Source: Setoptus koraiensis
Lineage: Eukaryota > Arthropoda
DNA: 64,000 nt
NCBI GenBank assembly: GCA_048013815.1
Contig: CM106585.1
Span: 7,316,001 to 7,380,000 of the forward strand
Direction: 5' to 3'
This document shows positions 29,537 to 42,133 of the stretch, in pieces. Below the pieces are notes generated by a model. It made no database searches. It was not told where the DNA came from and was given only the letters and a program-made list of their open reading frames with translations. Made by a program: the position numbers and the translations under genes. Position 1 is the stretch's first letter, and the number at the start of each line of letters is the position of its first letter.

Positions 29537-30746
29537 GGCCCAAAATGCCATTAGATATGAGTTGGCTGGCCTCTCATGCTGTAGAGTGATGATTTTGTGG
29601 TGCACACACGAGCCCTCCGACTGGCTAATCCGTTCTTATCCGGCCAGTTCCGCCTGGTGCCCGTTAATGGTCACAGTGTGCGCGTACATGCCTTCGAAAT
29701 GCATCCCTGACAATATATATTGTGAGCCAATACAACTGAGAGAGGCTTGCAATGTGGCCCGGTGTCACGGTATTGGGGGCGAGCGAGCCAATATAGGCCG
29801 GCCCCGGATTGCTCTGTCAGGATATGTTAGCAGCGATAGAGCAAAACAAAGACAGAATGATGATTAAATGGGCACTTGATTGAATCTCAGCAAGAGAGCA
29901 GATATTTTTCTCTTTGGCTCGCCTTGTGTTGCGTGGCCGTTATTGTTGTTGTTGTTGTTTGGGCCAACAGCAGCCATCATCATATCTGTCCACTGACAAG
30001 CGGACAGTGTTGTCTCGACACTGTTGTCGCGCAAGCAATGGTAAAAACATAGACACACAAGAATTATCAATCATTCATACCTTCCGCTTTCTTTCTCATT
30101 TTTGTTGCCCTTCCTTTACTCCACAACTTTACTCTTCAACCCATTGTTCAAGTTACCTGTACACACACACACGCGCGCAAGACCAATAACGACAGCCTAC
30201 TGTTATTATATCTATTGTGCAGTGTCGTTGAGCACAATTTGTAGCCTTATGCCATTTGCTTGCTGATGTTGTCGTTGCTTAACATGGAGCGAGATGATGG
30301 GGCGACCAAAGAAAAGGAATAGATTGCGCAATGGACAACGAAGCCTGTTTGTAATTGCTGGCGACGGCGCCAAAATCAATTCCTCTGTCCCGTTGCAACA
30401 CTGACTTACGTGCGTATAACAGTTATAGTGTCAGCGGTGAACAACATCACCGGGCCACCAAAAACTATTACCATCATACCTTTGGGGCCAAGACGCATTG
30501 TTGCTGTTGCTGTTGTCGTTGTCGTTGTTTTCGCTGGCATTGTGTGACAGTTTAGAGTCTTGACAGAAGCGCACGTGCGCCGTTTTTGGGGTCAGTGGCG
30601 CATACGAGTTGCATCTACACAAACACAAACATACGTAATTGTAGAGACAACAAAGCCCCTTGACAGGCATGTCTCGAGCATGCAAGTCGTTGCAATCAGA
30701 TAGGCCTAGGTGCTCTCATCAATGGCTTAATCATCGCCCATTTAGA

Positions 30747-30826
30747 GGCGCACATAGCGGCGCACATAGCGGCGCTCATAGCGGCGCTCATAGCGGCGCA
30801 CATAACGGTGCACATAACGGTGCATA
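30747..30826. repeat. 12-bp tandem repeat, about 6-7 units
   Basis: Units of the form GCGCACATAGCG vary by single bases (GCGCTCATAGCG, GTGCACATAACG). The unit length is a multiple of three, so a repetitive open frame results. I see no gene here. Confidence 0.85.
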
Positions 30827-33800
30827 AGAGGGCGCCATTAGGGGCTCCAGTTATAATAACGAGAGCCGAGCTGACGGGACTTTGCAATCATCAATTTGCG
30901 TAGGTCGGGCTCATTATTGTTGGGCATGCTCAATGAGCATGTGAGCTCATCTATCAGCAATCACATGCGAGGCGCTCCATCGATGACAAGTGTTCAATTA
31001 TCCGCTGTGCCGGGCCCAATAATGTCCAGTCACAGGGGCTGTGTGTTAGTCGGCGGCGATCATTGTGAGCCAACTGGTCGTGAACAAACGGCGCCACCTC
31101 AATAGATACGGCCCATACATTGGGGCCAACTTATACTTATTATTATTGCGACTCACCATTACGACAAGCAGTTTGTGAAAAGAAGAGCTCGTTACCATGA
31201 CACCAGCTGTATGAGCAGCACGAGTAACAATGGTTGTGTGACACACGTGATAGATTGTGTTCATCTTTCAAATATCTGTGGCTCGCTGAGCCGAGCCGAG
31301 CCGAGCCCCGTTGTAAGCCGCTGCCAGCCGGCCTCACGTAACCTATCGAACGCGTATAAAATCAGACTGTGTGATGTGCGCAAGTGAAACAAGGACTGGC
31401 TGCCACCACTTTGGGGGCTTGTCGAAGAATTGCTCTCTAATAACAATGAGATGAATCTCAATGAAAGTCAGCCGAGCAGCCTGAAACAAAGCGCGCTCCA
31501 AACAACAATTGCAACAACAACCCTGGCCCCGAGGAGGCGGCCCGCTCACACTTCTTTCCGCTGCCATTGTGCTCGGCCATTGTAGAGTGTGTCAATGTGA
31601 ATGGGCCCGACAAGGGGGCCAAATGAACGACGAGACGAGCACAGATGCAATGAAACAAATAGGCCGATGTGTGTGTGCGTATGATGGATGAGTAGCGAGA
31701 ATAGAAACAGGCGGCCAGATTCCGGTGCTGCCATACAACGGGACTGGGGACCGAGCCAAGCCGAACTGAGCCGAGTCGAGCCGAACGGGGGTATGGGGTA
31801 TTTTATCGACGCAATGAGGCGCTCCATTTCCCCCGGGAAGAGTGTCCAACTCTTTCAACTGTTTGCATCGGCGCTTTGCTAGCCGCTGTTGCAAACTTAC
31901 TTTTCGCTTTGCGTTTAGCCCGCCACTCTATCAAGCCCGCAACCACCAGCGGTAACAACAACCGCGCCAGCAACGACAACAACAACAGCAAGCGACGGCA
32001 ACAAGCAGCCACAACAGGCGCCCGCAACCAGCCAAGCGACATTGGCGAGCTAGAGGTGACTGTGGTGGCACGAGATTATAACGTTATCGTATTATCGTGT
32101 CACTTTGTTGACTGCTGCCGACCATCCGAAACTGCTAAATAACTACCGATACTCATAATACAACGACAGCGACAGCGACAACAACAACCACAACAACAAC
32201 AACAGCAATAACGACAACGACAACAGTGCATATATGCCAGTTATTTTAGTCGGACACATGGCCGCAGATATAGATAGATAGATAGATAGATAAATAGAGA
32301 GTTGGATGTTATGTCGTAATATCGTCATGATGTACATAATGTCATAATCATACTTAATCATTCAATTCTCTCTCCCTCTCTCCCTCTTATACTTTGTGTG
32401 CTGCTGTATTCTGCGGTATTATCCGCTGTGCGTCATGTTGTATTGTTGCAACTGCACCCATACATGAACCGATCGATGGACACGGCGGATATTGTGCGTA
32501 TTGTGGCGCCATTAATCGGATATTACTCGCTCAAACAACTGAACTCGTCTTGTTGTGGCGCGTTTCCCTCAACCGTGCAACACAACAACACAACAACACA
32601 ACGCAACCACCGACAACTAAACGAATATCCACCGATTGAACCGATTGACAACCGGCAACCGACCATCGGCAACCACCCACCGATAACCACGACAAATCAA
32701 ATGACAAATGATTGAAAGTGCAGCGCGCAATATTACAAATCATTTTACCAGCCAACTAGCCATTGAGCCATTGAGCCATTTAGCCATTTAGCCATTTAGC
32801 CAGTAAACATGCACTTGGCCGCCAAGTGAGCCAACAATTGGAGCGAACAATTGAGCCTCAACGCGGCAAACAATAGAAAACAATAGCCAGCCAGCCCAAT
32901 AGCCAGCCAGCCCAACAGCCAGCGGAATAGGCAAGCGAGCAAGCGGCAGACAGATAAATAGTCGCGGTGGCGGTCAGTTGGCCCAAAACAGTGCAGTCTC
33001 AATTGTGCGCTGTCAGGAAGACTGCGGCCTAAAGAAAAACTTTACACTCGATTTACTCAACTACCGATAGGCATCATTCAATGTCTTGACTCGCGCCACT
33101 TCAGCCCAGCGCCAGCCACCACAGCCGCCAGCACAGTTAGCCAGCCAGCCAGAGAGGTGGCTCGGCCAGTCAGAGAGAGAGAGAGAGCAGATCAGCCAAA
33201 GCCAATCAGCTTGCAACCAAAGTGACAAGTTTAGTATAAAAAGGTTGTTGCTGGGACAGCCGCAGTTGGCGCGCCCCCTTCCCACTTCCGTCTCTTGATC
33301 TCTCACTGCAACTTTTGCTGGTTGTTGCATAACACATCACACTTTATACACCGGTCAACTTTTGCACTGTACATTAGACATTGGGCACCATATACATAAA
33401 TAACCACGACAAACAATCAACGACGAGAAGCGTTTCCTGTTAATTAAGCTGTGTCAACGCAACCAAACTAGCTGCCTATCACTGTCACTGTCACCGTTAG
33501 CGCTGCCATGCCAATCTATTTATCACTTACCTATTATCTAGACAGCTTTTGTGTATTGATGGGTATCCATTGAAGGGCAGTCGCAGTGGTAGTAGCAGCG
33601 AGCGCAACTGCAACAAACAACATTGGACACTTTATTCTATTTCTCGTAGCTCGTCGAGCTACAACCAATTCACATTGCGATATATCGCACACACGTACAC
33701 TGGTTGCAACATTGCACATTGCAAGAACGCCTCGTGCAACAACAACAACGGCCAAGCCAATATCAAATAGAGGCCCCATTTACATATTCACAATCTATAT

Positions 33801-34251
33801 AATTAGCACAAATCATATATAATCCCCATCGCGTTGGCCCCATTATTTATTTTGGCCAATATTCACCCTAATCTCATTTACTTTGTTCTATATATTGTAT
33901 AGAAGCGGCAGTGCACCAGTAGTGAAGCTACACATCAGCAAGCCGACATCAAGCGAGCAGAAAGCAATCAAATTTGTCCACTTACACTATTGGCGCTGCT
34001 ACACTGTTGTTGTGATTGTAAACTCATATGATTGCTCCCCACTCTGCATTACTAATCATATTGATCTCTGATTATCTAATTGCATCTAGTAGCGGATTAT
34101 ATACAATCACTTAACACACACGCACACACACACACACAACCAATTGACGAGTCATACTATTGAGTGATAAGCCCTCAAACAAGATCAGCGCCTAGCGACC
34201 CAATCTGCGTGTCGCCCGGCGGGACCTCTCAATACAGTTGACCGGCCGTCT

Positions 34252-35361
34252 ATGTGCTGTATGTGTTGTATGTTTCCCATGCGCGACATTAGCGCAGCCA
34301 TGATGTCCAAAAAGGGCCTATTGAAATTTGTTAAATTTACTGTTATATTTAGTAACGCTTTTGGTTTTATATTAGCCATTTTCTTGGGCCTATTTGGTAT
34401 CGCCTATCCAGATAAGCATTTTCCGTTGAGTTACAAAGGCAGAGAGATGGCATTGTGTTCTGTTTTTTGTATGCTGTTCACCGCTTTTGGTTATTGCGGT
34501 GCCAGCAGGCATAGTAGAGTGTTGTTGATCATATATGGTTCCACTAATATATTAATTGTTGTAGTTGTTGTTATCACTTGGGTTCTATTTAAAGAGAACT
34601 CCATAGTGGGCAACAAAGAGATTGGTAGTATGTTTATAACGTCGCTAGGTACAACAATTGCCATTATGTGTCTATTTTCGCTGATATTGGCCTATCACAT
34701 AAAGACATTTAAGAGCCATGACCACAACGGTCTCAATTCGCACTCGCAGCAATTATTACAACAAACAACGGCATTCCTTTATCATCAACACCAACAACAA
34801 CAACAACAGCAGCAACAGCAACAACAACAACAGCAGCAGCAACAACAACAACAGCAACAACAACAACAACAACAGCAATTACTTAAACACCAACAACCAT
34901 CTCCACAACAGGTGCAACAACAGCAACAACAACAAATGAGTCAGCAGCATGCATTGATAGCAGTGCCTATAAACTCGGCGACGATGCCACCCCCGCAAAC
35001 GTCGCCTCCACAAGTGCCGCCCCAGACTCAACGCCAACAAGCAGTGATACCTCCGCCGCCTCCATCCGCTTATGGCTTGCCACCGCCGCCTTTGCCGCTG
35101 CAACAACAACAACTACAGTCGATTCCTCCGCCTCATCAGCATATGCCCAATCAAGCGCCTCAAGTGCAGCCTTCCAAACAGCAACAACGATCACACCATT
35201 CGCACCATCATCATCAACAACAGCAACAACAACATCATCACCATCATCACCATCAACAACAACAGGTAAATTCTTTAGGCAATAATGCAACCGGCACAAA
35301 TACGAGGAATCCAGCTTGTCCAGTACAATATTGTACATTCCAATGCGACAGAACAGTTTGA
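34252..35361 (+). CDS. Four-TM tetraspanin-like protein, poly-Gln tail
   Basis: A probable integral membrane protein of up to 369 aa; function unknown. The first 150 residues hold four hydrophobic segments at about 28-52, 66-82, 90-113 and 127-149. A short extracellular loop lies between TM1 and TM2. A GYCGASRHS stretch at the end of TM2 recalls the CCGA-R-ES signature of tetraspanins, but the large Cys-rich loop expected between TM3 and TM4 is missing (only about 13 residues). The cytoplasmic tail is low complexity: poly-Gln (about 179-209), Pro/Gln-rich, then His/Gln-rich to about 350. Start is uncertain: ATGs at 34300 and 34303 (MMSKKG) look more natural than the first, which may be intron or UTR sequence. 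A good 5' splice site (CAG|GTAAAT) at about 35265 means the last 30 or so residues could be intron read-through, with the true end further on. It is convergent with the BET gene. Confidence 0.55.
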   Translation: MCCMCCMFPMRDISAAMMSKKGLLKFVKFTVIFSNAFGFILAIFLGLFGIAYPDKHFPLSYKGREMALCSVFCMLFTAFGYCGASRHSRVLLIIYGSTNILIVVVVVITWVLFKENSIVGNKEIGSMFITSLGTTIAIMCLFSLILAYHIKTFKSHDHNGLNSHSQQLLQQTTAFLYHQHQQQQQQQQQQQQQQQQQQQQQQQQQQQQQLLKHQQPSPQQVQQQQQQQMSQQHALIAVPINSATMPPPQTSPPQVPPQTQRQQAVIPPPPPSAYGLPPPPLPLQQQQLQSIPPPHQHMPNQAPQVQPSKQQQRSHHSHHHHQQQQQQHHHHHHHQQQQVNSLGNNATGTNTRNPACPVQYCTFQCDRTV

Positions 35362-36026
35362 TATCACTTTCTCACTCTAACACACACACACACATAACAT
35401 ATATTTTATTGATATACACAAGTCTATATATATATAAATATATTTAGATATCCACAATATAGACAATTAAAGCAACTCTTGTATAGGTCGGAAATGAGCA
35501 GAGTCTATTATTTTATAATAATGTCATGCCACTATGCAAACACTCACACAATTGGCATAGCCATACAATCGGTAAAATTGTGGTAATGATGGAAGGGAGG
35601 ACAGGTCGGTGGTCCAAATAACAGGATATGATTTATAATAAGCTCATCATTCAATTTGGAGTCATGTAACCAAAACAATATCAACAATACTAGAACGATA
35701 TATGCACCTTTCATAATGAACATCTCATGACTCAAATCTATCGCAATCGTCGTCAAGCTCAGTCAAGCACAGATCCAGTGTTTTCGTAGAATTAATAATT
35801 GAACACCACCATCAATCAATAATAGGTATTAAAATGTAATCTATCTAGAGTCATGTTAATTAGAAATTTTAAGTTATGAAATATAGTATTGTAATTATGT
35901 AACTGAATATTTACAACCAGCTTTATATACATGTACATTTGTTTATTCGTGCATGGTCACAATAACCATCTCGCACATCTTTCGTACTTACATTGTTTTG
36001 CCACTAACTAATCAAAACTGTGATGA
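35362..36026. other. AT-rich convergent 3' intergenic stretch
   Basis: About 665 bp between the stop of the four-TM gene (+) and the stop of the BET gene (-). It is AT-rich, with a CA run at 35382-35395 and TATATA tracts. It should contain the 3' ends of both transcripts. No other gene is seen. Confidence 0.6.
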
Positions 36027-39000
36027 TCATCGCAACAACCTCTCCTCAAATGTTGCCATAAGGTCACTCTGTCTATTTAGATCAATCTGACCTGCTAGAT
36101 TTTCACGCCTACGACGCTCCATCTCTCTTAGTTGCTGGATAGAGTTTCCATTTGAGCTGTTACCACCAAGGCCTGAAGCAGAAGCTGGCGATTGCGAGCC
36201 TGAGTTTGGCGAGAGTACAGGAGAGCCTTCGACTCTACTAGTTAGGGATTCCAGAGCGGCATTTTCTTCGCGCTCTTTCTTTTTATCCATCTCGATACGT
36301 TCGCGCTCTTTATCTTCTTGCTCCTTCTGCCGCCTTCTAATCTCTTGTTGTTCCGACAATTGCCTTTGTTTCTCTTGCTTTTCTTTGGCTTGTTTTTTAA
36401 ATTGCTGAAAACTATTCTGAGCTGTGAGCTGGATATTAGTTGAAGAGGGTCCTGTTACGGCAGTTGGCGTAAGAGGTTGATTACTGAGGGCGTTGATTGA
36501 GGTCGCGGGGGGCTGCTGCTGTGTTGAGGCTGTCAATGATTTGACAAACATATTTGTTGACTCAGCGAGCGTAAGTGTCCCTTCATTGTTGGAATTGTTA
36601 TTACTATTGTTGTTGTTATTATTGTTGGGGTTACTGTTGCCGCTGTTGCTAGTAGTGTTGTTGGGATTGCTGTTGCTGGTGCTGTTGGTGTTGGTATTGA
36701 TGCCACTGTTGTTGTTATTCTTTTGCTCTGTTGGCTGCGATTCGGATTCAGAATCACTGCTGTCGGAAGAGCTACTTGAGCCGGAGCTAGAGCTACTGTC
36801 AGAATCACTTGAACTTGAGCTACTGGCACTTAGTCGATCGGCCCCAACCATATCCGCATGTGAATTCTCCGAATCTGTAAAATTGTAAGGATCTGTAGGT
36901 GAGTATTGATAGCATATATACAAATATTTTAGGCAAAGTGTAGTCTCCGAAGTCATCTTTAAGAAGCCAAAGCTATTTGTATCGATCCTACAACAATTAA
37001 CATCTTACTGATTCAGATGAAACTATTGAGTCACTTCAACAAGGATGCGGTAGACTATTGGGGGAAACTTACCTCTCTTCGAATTCTCTGATTTGCCTGC
37101 ATTCAGGTCAGTAACCTTCTTCTCAGGATCTCTCTGGACTTTGGATGATTGATCTTTAGAGGCCGCTTGCGCTACCTTATTTTTCACTGCTGCAATGTCC
37201 GAACAAAATCAGGATTCAGATAATTGTAAAGTAAAAAATTTATAGAAGTTGTGAATGCCCTCGTGTAGATACAACTAAAAATAATTAACAACCAAATGAA
37301 TCTCACGATAAATTTGGTGGTCAAGTATTGGAATTGTATATTCCATAATATATAAATAGAAATCTTACAATTTGGTATCCTTCCCCTTTTCTTTTTTAGA
37401 CACGATGCCACGTAGCTCTCTAGTTCTCTTAGAGTTGAGGGCTTCAGGGTCTCGAAGTCTATTTCAATCTCATCGGGGTCAGAATCACGTAGAGAAGGTT
37501 CCCTACTCTGGATGATATGCACAACTTTACCAAGTTTGTCGCCTGGTTTATGGGAATGAAAGTAAAGATATGTCAGTTAAGATAAAAATTGAGAGTAGGT
37601 ATATCGTATTAGTGATATTCAAAATGTACATACCAGGCAACTTATTGATGTCGAAACTCAATTGCCGCTTCTCATCATAAGTCATAGGTCTCGCATTATC
37701 CTCTTCTTCTGAATCAAATGCTGTCGTTGGTGGTCGGTTGCTACTATTTTTATTAGATTTGCTATTAGTTCGCTGCCTTTTGACGGGCTGACCAGATTTC
37801 CCACTTACAGACCTCTTTTGGCCAGCATTTCTGAGCTTTCCTTTTCCACCGCCTCCAGGTCCATCATCTATAGTGATAACTCCGGAACCAGAAAGAACTG
37901 AAGCAGTATTAGATAAGCCGCCTTGACCCAGTTGAGAATGAGGCATAAATTGAGCAGTAGTTTCTCCTATGGTCCTCCTTGTTTCTCGAAGACTGTCGCG
38001 AAGACTAGATTTACCCTTCCTCCTTCCTCGTTTTTTAGTTGATCTATTCCTGATTGAATTGAGAATTACTTCGATGTCTTCTTGTGCCTTTTTCAAAGTA
38101 CTATGCAATCTTACAAGATTAGCCACGTGTGCTTCACTGTCACTTTCGGATTCTTCTCCTGATGAACTTTCCGAAGCGCTTGATTCATCTGAGCCTTCTG
38201 ATTCGTCACTTTTATCAGAGCCTTCTGGCATCTTAGCATACTTAAGTTCAAAGAATTCCTGAAGCTTCCTAGCACATTTATTGACATCGTGTTCAGTAGG
38301 GTTGTATTTGTAACTATTTGAGAACATCAACCTAACGTCTGCGGCGAATTGTTCGGGCTTTTTATATTCGCGATTGTCCATCTTTTGTTTAATAGTACCT
38401 AAGTCCATCGGATGTTTTATCACTTGATGGTAGTCTTTCAATCCAAAAAACTCAGCATCTACTGGATTGAGGAAGGGCCATGCGTATTCGAACATTTTCT
38501 TAGAAAGTAACTCCTTCAAAATACTGGAGCAAAATTTCATACGCTCGGACATGCGGCCCTTTCTAGGTTTTGATTGTATTGGCTGAGTTTCAGGTAGATC
38601 CTTAGAAGGCTTCTTGATGGGACGGCCGCTTTCGCGTCTTGTAGACATTTTAGAGGGTCTCTGCTTGGATTGTTCGTGGGGTAGTGGTTGAGGTGCAGAA
38701 TGATGATGGTTATGATGTTGTTGATTGGGAGCAATGACACTAGCCGTTGATGATCTTAGATGCGCTTTGCTCAGTGTTGATGGATCGGGGGATAATTGAG
38801 ATGGAGGGGCTAAATTTAGTGAATTGTCTAGATTTTCGCTATGATTGCTGAGATGGCTTTGCAAATGGGGCGGCGGCACGGCTGGCACAATGTTGCTATT
38901 ACTATCAGAACTTGTATTGGCAGATGATTTAACTGGACCAATCACTGATCCAGCCGGAGTATCAGGTAGAATAGTAGGTTTTATGTTGTTGGCTAAGCCC

Positions 39001-40115
39001 GGTGTTGTGGTGCTATTACTCATAGTATTTGTTGTTTGATTATCTGGAGGGTAATGGGTCATTGATTGATTGGACGTCGATAAAGCAGGTGACATTGGAT
39101 CTTGACTCAATGAGATATCAGAATTTATCGACATTGCATTCGTTGAAGAAGATCTATTTTTAATCATGGCCGCATTAGGTGGAATTTTGCCGCGTTTTCC
39201 TTTCTTTTTACCTTTAGATAATTTAGGTGGTGGCATTTCTATTTCAATCTCTTCTAATGGCATATCCTCTAATTTAGCGAGAAAGGTCTGTTCAACGGAT
39301 CTCGACATCATGACAACATCCTCAGTTGGCTTATTATATAAATAACAATTGGCGAATATAGTTTTGAAATCATCAATACATTCTGCAGCATCATAATACC
39401 AAAAGTTCTCTAACCTTTTTCTGATGGTTGCAAAATCCATGGGACGTTTAATAATAGTGTGATAATCAGGTAGAGCTAATGCTTTAGTATCCACGGGCTG
39501 TGAGAGGGGCCAAGAATATTGGTGATTACATGCGGCTTTAAGAGCAACCTTGAGCAAATATTGTAATTGATTTGTATTACGGTGTGGCTTGCCTTCAGGC
39601 GGCACCGTGGGCGGCCAAACCTTGCCATTTTGCGGCTCTGGCGATGCATATTCGTAACGGGGCCTATCTAATACAGCATCGTCCAAATATTTGTGACAAA
39701 AGATACTCTTGTATTCTAGCTTCGGATTTGGTGGGGGCATTGGATTTGCTGCTGTGGCGGCTGCTGCTGGAACTGACTGCAGTTGATTATTAATATTATT
39801 ATTATTATTGTTGTTGTTATTATTATTATTTATGTTATTAATATTAGCAGTATTTGTATTAATAGGTGTTGTTGTTGTATTGTTGTTGTTTCCTTTAATC
39901 TGGGAGGATGGTGCAATAGTTGAATGGTGAGGATGAGGTGAAGAATTGTGTAAAATATTATTACAATTCGTGGCGGCCGATGATGAAGAATTATTAGTAG
40001 TAGGTGCTGTTGCTGATGATGATAATGCGCTCGATTGTTGGCTACTACTACTATTACCACTATTATTGGTAACTGGCGTTTGATGGGAATTAATTATATG
40101 ATTCATTGTTATCAT
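36027..40115 (-). CDS. fs(1)h: BET double-bromodomain protein, long BRD4/fs(1)h type
   Basis: Chromatin reader that binds acetylated histones and recruits P-TEFb for transcription elongation. Four exons can be read on the minus strand: 40115-37634, 37542-37369, 37189-37073 and 36892-36027. Each intron has GT-AG ends, and together they give exactly 1213 codons including the stop (1212 aa). Domains in order: Ser/Asn-rich N-terminus; bromodomain 1 (about 182-286, acetyl-lysine Asn261); Lys-rich linker; basic stretch; bromodomain 2 (about 526-632, WPF 546-548, Asn605); acidic Ser-rich segment (630-662); ET domain (about 808-890, [17 protein letters not shown] across the first junction); Ser- and Asn-rich spacer; charged coiled coil; and C-terminal motif ending [14 protein letters not shown], matching BRD4's P-TEFb-interacting end. 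A stop codon lies two codons upstream of the ATG. Bromodomain 1 has WPL instead of the usual WPF shelf. A second acceptor 18 nt inside the last exon (36874) is also in frame. Orthology to BRD4/fs(1)h is confident; the symbol follows the fly gene. Confidence 0.95.
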
Positions 40116-41134
40116 GGTCTAATGTAATATTTAGAGGTAATAATAGCGAGGAAGAAATAATAATAGTATTTCGGCCACATTACTAAATACGTGGTTATGA
40201 GACGCCCGTTTTGTGATGTTAATAATAATAATAAGAATAAGAATAATAATGATATAATATATAATAATATAATAATAATAATGTAAAATAATAATAATTT
40301 GATAATAATTATCGTTGGCTACTTTCTCTGCCTTTGCCTTTGCCTCTGCTTTGGCCTGTGCCTGTGCCTCTCTCCGACTATTCCTCTCTCTCACCCTTCA
40401 ATATTATATCTATATATCCAGTAGTATCAGTATTAGCAATAGTAGTAGTATACGTTTGTTTGTGCATCTCTCCTCACACTCACACACATTTTGTGCACTT
40501 CTGTGCACAACCAGAACACATAGTGGGATCATCAACTCGAATTTTGGCGGCATTCATCTGGTGTAAACGTGCGCGCATGCGCTCTAGGTGCACATGTTGC
40601 CGTTGAATCTAATGAGCACACGCCCGCCTCTGCCTCGGCCATGCTAAGCAACTCATGCAACAAAATTTCACATTTCAATTAGTGTGGCTGTGAGCGCACA
40701 AAGCGCACAAATACATCAGATGCACAAGTCAACGCATATGCTGTTGTGCGTCTTGTACGTCGTGTGAGGTGGCGCTCTGATGCGATTGCTGCGGTGCGCT
40801 GCTTTTTATGAACACGCTGGATTCCCAAATCGCACCATTAACATTGCAATGCTTGACGGAGAGTAGGGCTGCGGTTAGTGCTCAACAATCAAAGCTGTAG
40901 TATTCACATAAGAGTATCTTCAAATCTAGGTCTGCGCAGCGACATGATCCTAGTGGCGTGTCCGAGACTGTTACTAAACAGTGGCGCCCCTACCGGAGAC
41001 TACTACAAGTACATACGCGCTTGCACAGAACTGTAACTGCACATCTGTTACAAGATGCAGCTCCGCACAGCACATGCTCTCTGCTGGCAAGAGCTGGTGT
41101 TAAAGTACTGTGTCAGCCACTGTTACCGCTTGTA
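40116..41134. promoter_or_regulatory. Probable 5' region of the BET gene
   Basis: About 1 kb upstream of the BET start codon. It begins with AT-rich trinucleotide (AAT) tracts at 40215-40300 and a TGCCTT/TGCCTC repeat near 40330-40375, then becomes more balanced with CpG sites near 40560-40900. It probably contains the leader and promoter of the minus-strand gene. No core element can be assigned with confidence. Confidence 0.35.
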
Positions 41135-41518
41135 TAGGGTGGAGCAAGCAACTGAGCCATTTTCTACTGTTTATGCTACGCTGCCTTCCACAGTGCATTT
41201 TCTGCACACACACACTGCGCGCTGCTTGGAAGTGCCCAATGTGCACCGATGTTTCAAGAAATATCCAACAGAGGCGCTGCTCACACTTTGTTCAACGAAG
41301 AATGCACTGCAGCGCCGCCCTCGCGGACCTTTTTAAACTAATATAGGTGCATCAGAAAAACCCGTGCTTACTCAAATCGCACAGTTCCTGCGTAAGCAAG
41401 ACTTTGAGCGTGTTTAGCTCCACGGTACAACACAAGCACACAATACTACTTTGCACTCTCTGTGCTTGTGCGCTGCACAGGAGCTTTTGGACTATGCTGG
41501 CTTGCTTGCTCCACCCTA
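41135..41518. mobile_element. TA-flanked MITE, Tc1/mariner-like
   Basis: The 384-bp element begins TAGGGTGGAGCAAGCAA and ends with the exact inverse. A TA dinucleotide lies directly outside each end (41133-41134 and 41519-41520), the target duplication expected of Tc1/mariner-type insertion. It has no transposase gene, so it is non-autonomous. The interior is GC-balanced and unrelated to the neighbouring families. Confidence 0.8.
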
Positions 41519-42087
41519 TAGCTCGCACCTCTCCTAAAATAAAATCCGGAAGGCGGCGCTGACAGCTTTCCATAATCAGTGTGAGCGAAAGGCAGCCACT
41601 TGTGAAAAGTAATCACCTGCGGGATTGCGAACCGGCAAGCAGGCAACGCGCCTCCCTGCGACGAAACGCTGTCAAGTTTGTATGAAACTTTGTGCTTCTA
41701 TACTTATTCTGTTCGCGCTTTCCGATTCATAATTGCAAAGTTCATTTTTGCACCGTGAGGACTGCGAGGGGGGTATATGTATGCACACATATGTTCCAAG
41801 TGTCACGTTGTTTATTTCGATTCACAGGTCAGTTGAGCACCCATTCTAGGAGATGAACGATCGTGATTTTTAACGTGAGATGGCACATCGACGGTTCACA
41901 GCGAATCTGCTCCCCGCTCCCCATGGGGAGCCTCCCCCTCCCCACCGGGGGCAAATGCTCCCCGAGCCTGCTCCCAGCTCCCGCCGGGTAGCGGGGAGGC
42001 TCCCCCGATGACTAGCGGCACCGACGGGTCGGTGACAATTCTTAGAATGACTATTCTTCGAACGACAATTCTTCGAATGGACATATC
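41519..42087. other. Spacer with GC-rich palindromes
   Basis: No gene. Around 41905-42005 there is a C/G-rich block with a perfect palindrome (GCTCCCCATGGGGAGC, about 41909-41924) and related GCTCCCC/GGGGAG inversions. It is followed by repeated ATTCTTCGAA-type motifs to about 42078. It may be the worn end of another element. Confidence 0.4.
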
Positions 42088-42133
42088 GGTTGTTCTAGCG
42101 ATTAGGTCCCCAATCGGATCTTGATGAAACTTC

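Larger units (their letters stand above)
12300..34251. other. Gene-free DNA with many simple repeats
   Basis: No coding gene, tRNA or recognised transposon was found. It holds GGGCCC palindromes up to about 31.6 kb and simple repeats: GT at 14929-14972, CAA at 21030-21112, TG at 23758-23818, CT at 26322-26351 and GATA near 32271. Short tandem units include GCGTTCTTC near 18270-18325, a ~17-bp TTTGGGGCC-type unit at 20475-20560, ATTTCACC near 24165-24225 and AGCCATTT near 32760-32800. Acyclic stretches such as 17930-18085 combine direct and inverted CACTGTG-like motifs. The last 2.5 kb before 34.2 kb loses the GGGCCC motif and becomes AT-richer, as expected approaching a gene. Confidence 0.6.

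Noticed and set aside
284-34071. Over a hundred open frames of 60-200 codons in the left 34 kb
   Set aside because: They overlap on both strands, have no domains, signal peptides or splice logic, and many are poly-Asn, poly-Cys or Cys-Val frames from CAA, TG and CT runs.
41905-42010. Bacterial-type or restriction-site array contamination
   Set aside because: GC-rich palindromes here sit within repeats that recur in this animal scaffold; nothing bacterial was seen.
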